Source of the DNA: a virus
Direction: 5' to 3' (one strand)
DNA: 64,000 nt
Virus record (IMG/VR): IMGVR_UViG_3300035212_003113
Location: 62,001-126,000 of that record
Positions within the stretch are counted from its first letter, which is position 1. The number at the start of each line of letters is the position of its first letter. Shown one piece after another: positions 63,132 to 64,000 of this stretch. The position numbers and the translations under genes were made by a program. The notes beneath the pieces were generated by a model. That model was given only the letters and a program-made list of their open reading frames with translations, was not told the DNA's origin and made no database searches.

Positions 63132-64000
63132 TTGAAACCACTCAAAGAGCATTATCCATTTCCTGCCTTTCGCCCTGGCGTAGAGGAGCTGCTTGACGCG
63201 CTAGACAGCAGCGAGCAAAAGAAATACTTTATTATACGCGGCAGAACAGGGTCAGGCAAAAGCGCAATTTCAGTTGCACTTTCGCGAAAGTACGAAGCAC
63301 ACATCCTAACTGCCACTAAGCTCCTACAGGACCAGTATTCAGGCACTCCTGTATTCAATGCGGAGTTCGTGCTCAAAGGCAAGAGCAATTATTCTTGTAC
63401 TATTTCTGGCGGCAGCATGTCTGATGCGCCATGTGGTAGCAGGAAGCTGCTTCAGCTAGGTAAGGCAAAATACAGCTTGCCGGAGAATACGCAGGCCGAG
63501 TTGCGACAGGCATGTGCCAAAAATAACAGGTGCGAGTATTACCAGAAAAAGTATGCACTGCCGCATACAGCTGGCGGGATCCTGAACTATGACCTGGCAT
63601 TTTCTAGCGCCTTTACCGGAAAAGCTATTATCCTTGACGAAGCACATAACTTCATCGACAAGGTGCTGGACTTCTATTCTCTAGAGATTCCTGTAAAACG
63701 CATCGTCTCGCTGCTTAAAATAAAAGACCTGCCAAATCAAACCAATTACGCTGACTGGCTAAAGCGTGTTCGCGGTGCTGCGGCTATCCGTGCCGAAGTA
63801 TCATCTGATGCAAAAACAATCGAGCAGTGTAAGCAGATCGCAGACCGAGTATCTGCCATTCTACAGGAGGCGCGCCTGCCAGGCGACTTCTATGTAGACT
63901 CAGAAAACGAAAAGGTGCAGATTAAACCAATCTATCCGCATAGCATTGCGCATAAATTTTTGTCGCGCTTTGAAAAGATCTTTTTTCTTTCAGCCACAAT
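63132..64000 (+). CDS. DinG/XPD-family helicase, N-terminal part (runs off the window)
   Basis: Open from TTG 63132 to the window edge (about 290 residues seen). Walker A 'IIRGRTGSGKSAIS' (34-47), four-cysteine iron-sulfur region ('NYSCTISGG', 'DAPCGSRK', 'QACAKNNRCEYY', about 94-141), DEAH box 'AIILDEAHNFID' (about 164-175) and 'FFLSAT' at the end. Together these define an Fe-S superfamily 2 helicase (5'-3') of the XPD/DinG type. AAGG (63121-63124) is the ribosome site. Confidence 0.9.
   Translation, partial: MKPLKEHYPFPAFRPGVEELLDALDSSEQKKYFIIRGRTGSGKSAISVALSRKYEAHILTATKLLQDQYSGTPVFNAEFVLKGKSNYSCTISGGSMSDAPCGSRKLLQLGKAKYSLPENTQAELRQACAKNNRCEYYQKKYALPHTAGGILNYDLAFSSAFTGKAIILDEAHNFIDKVLDFYSLEIPVKRIVSLLKIKDLPNQTNYADWLKRVRGAAAIRAEVSSDAKTIEQCKQIADRVSAILQEARLPGDFYVDSENEKVQIKPIYPHSIAHKFLSRFEKIFFLSAT

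Noticed and set aside
1-64000. tRNA genes, CRISPR arrays, insertion sequences
   Set aside because: Read by eye on both strands, no T-loop plus CCA-like cloverleaf, no regularly spaced direct repeats with spacers, and no transposase was seen. A tRNA scan was not possible.

Overview
The window is a dense stretch of a large tailed-phage (myovirus-like, probably jumbo) genome. Phage hallmarks visible in the sequence are an rIIA/rIIB pair, a T4-type RNA ligase 1, a two-gene type II topoisomerase, a GP88-family protein, a FtsK-like translocase, HNH and Vsr-like free-standing endonucleases, a phage-type M15 peptidase, dUTPase, Thg1-like protein and dozens of small unknown genes. Genes are almost all on the + strand, overlap by 4 to 20 bases (ATGA, TAATG, GTGA junctions) and often use GTG or TTG starts. 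No capsid, tail, terminase or polymerase genes are seen, so this is an accessory, nucleic-acid-metabolism and host-takeover region. A lipoprotein with MopE-type Asp-rich repeats (26523-27716) is of a kind I associate with Myxococcota and related deltaproteobacteria. That is the only host hint and it is weak.

Layout. 1-6323: RNA repair cluster (SpoU methyltransferase, Rnl1-like ligase, cyclic-phosphate receiver-like protein, DRB0094-type ligase). 6320-7381: minus-strand C45 acyltransferase. 7483-24439: many small unknown genes, including paralogue families that begin MKL or MKI, plus an M15 peptidase, a half-size DMT transporter, ClpS, an HNH protein and a SLOG-fold protein. 24396-34206: PPP phosphatase, oligoribonuclease-like exonuclease, VWA lipoprotein, stand-alone FtsH-type (M41) peptidase, trigger factor, DHH phosphoesterase, Nudix. 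34274-37607: MoxR-type ATPase, DUF2201 VWA/metallopeptidase, Thg1. 38746-44166: KEAD-motif protein, strong bidirectional terminator, Vsr-like endonuclease, GP88, rIIA, rIIB. 45183-52490: 2H phosphoesterase, small heat shock protein with a candidate RNA thermometer, UV endonuclease, topoisomerase subunits. 52487-64000: small unknowns, HNH, restriction-endonuclease-like protein, FtsK-like ATPase, a sigma-like protein, dUTPase and the start of a DinG/XPD helicase that runs off the window.

The most unusual signal is a dispersed intergenic element found 14 times, always on the + strand, always between a stop codon and the next start. It folds as two hairpins: one with an invariant CCTAAA loop, one with GATCC(T/G)G in its loop. 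The stems differ between copies but stay complementary. In several copies the middle strand can pair with either the upstream or the downstream strand, so the element could be a switch. I do not recognise it as a known RNA family. Two further RNA-level controls are visible: an 11-bp hairpin sequestering the Shine-Dalgarno sequence (SD) of the hsp20 gene with a competing upstream hairpin, and a 14-bp pairing that would bury the ribosome site of the gene at 37884.

Several protein-quality-control functions are scattered here (trigger factor, ClpS, M41 peptidase, Hsp20), as are many RNA-end enzymes (two ligases, 2H phosphoesterase, Thg1, cyclic-phosphate receiver). Together they suggest a phage that modifies host proteostasis and counters tRNA-cleaving or RNA-damaging defences. 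These roles are inferred from families, not shown.
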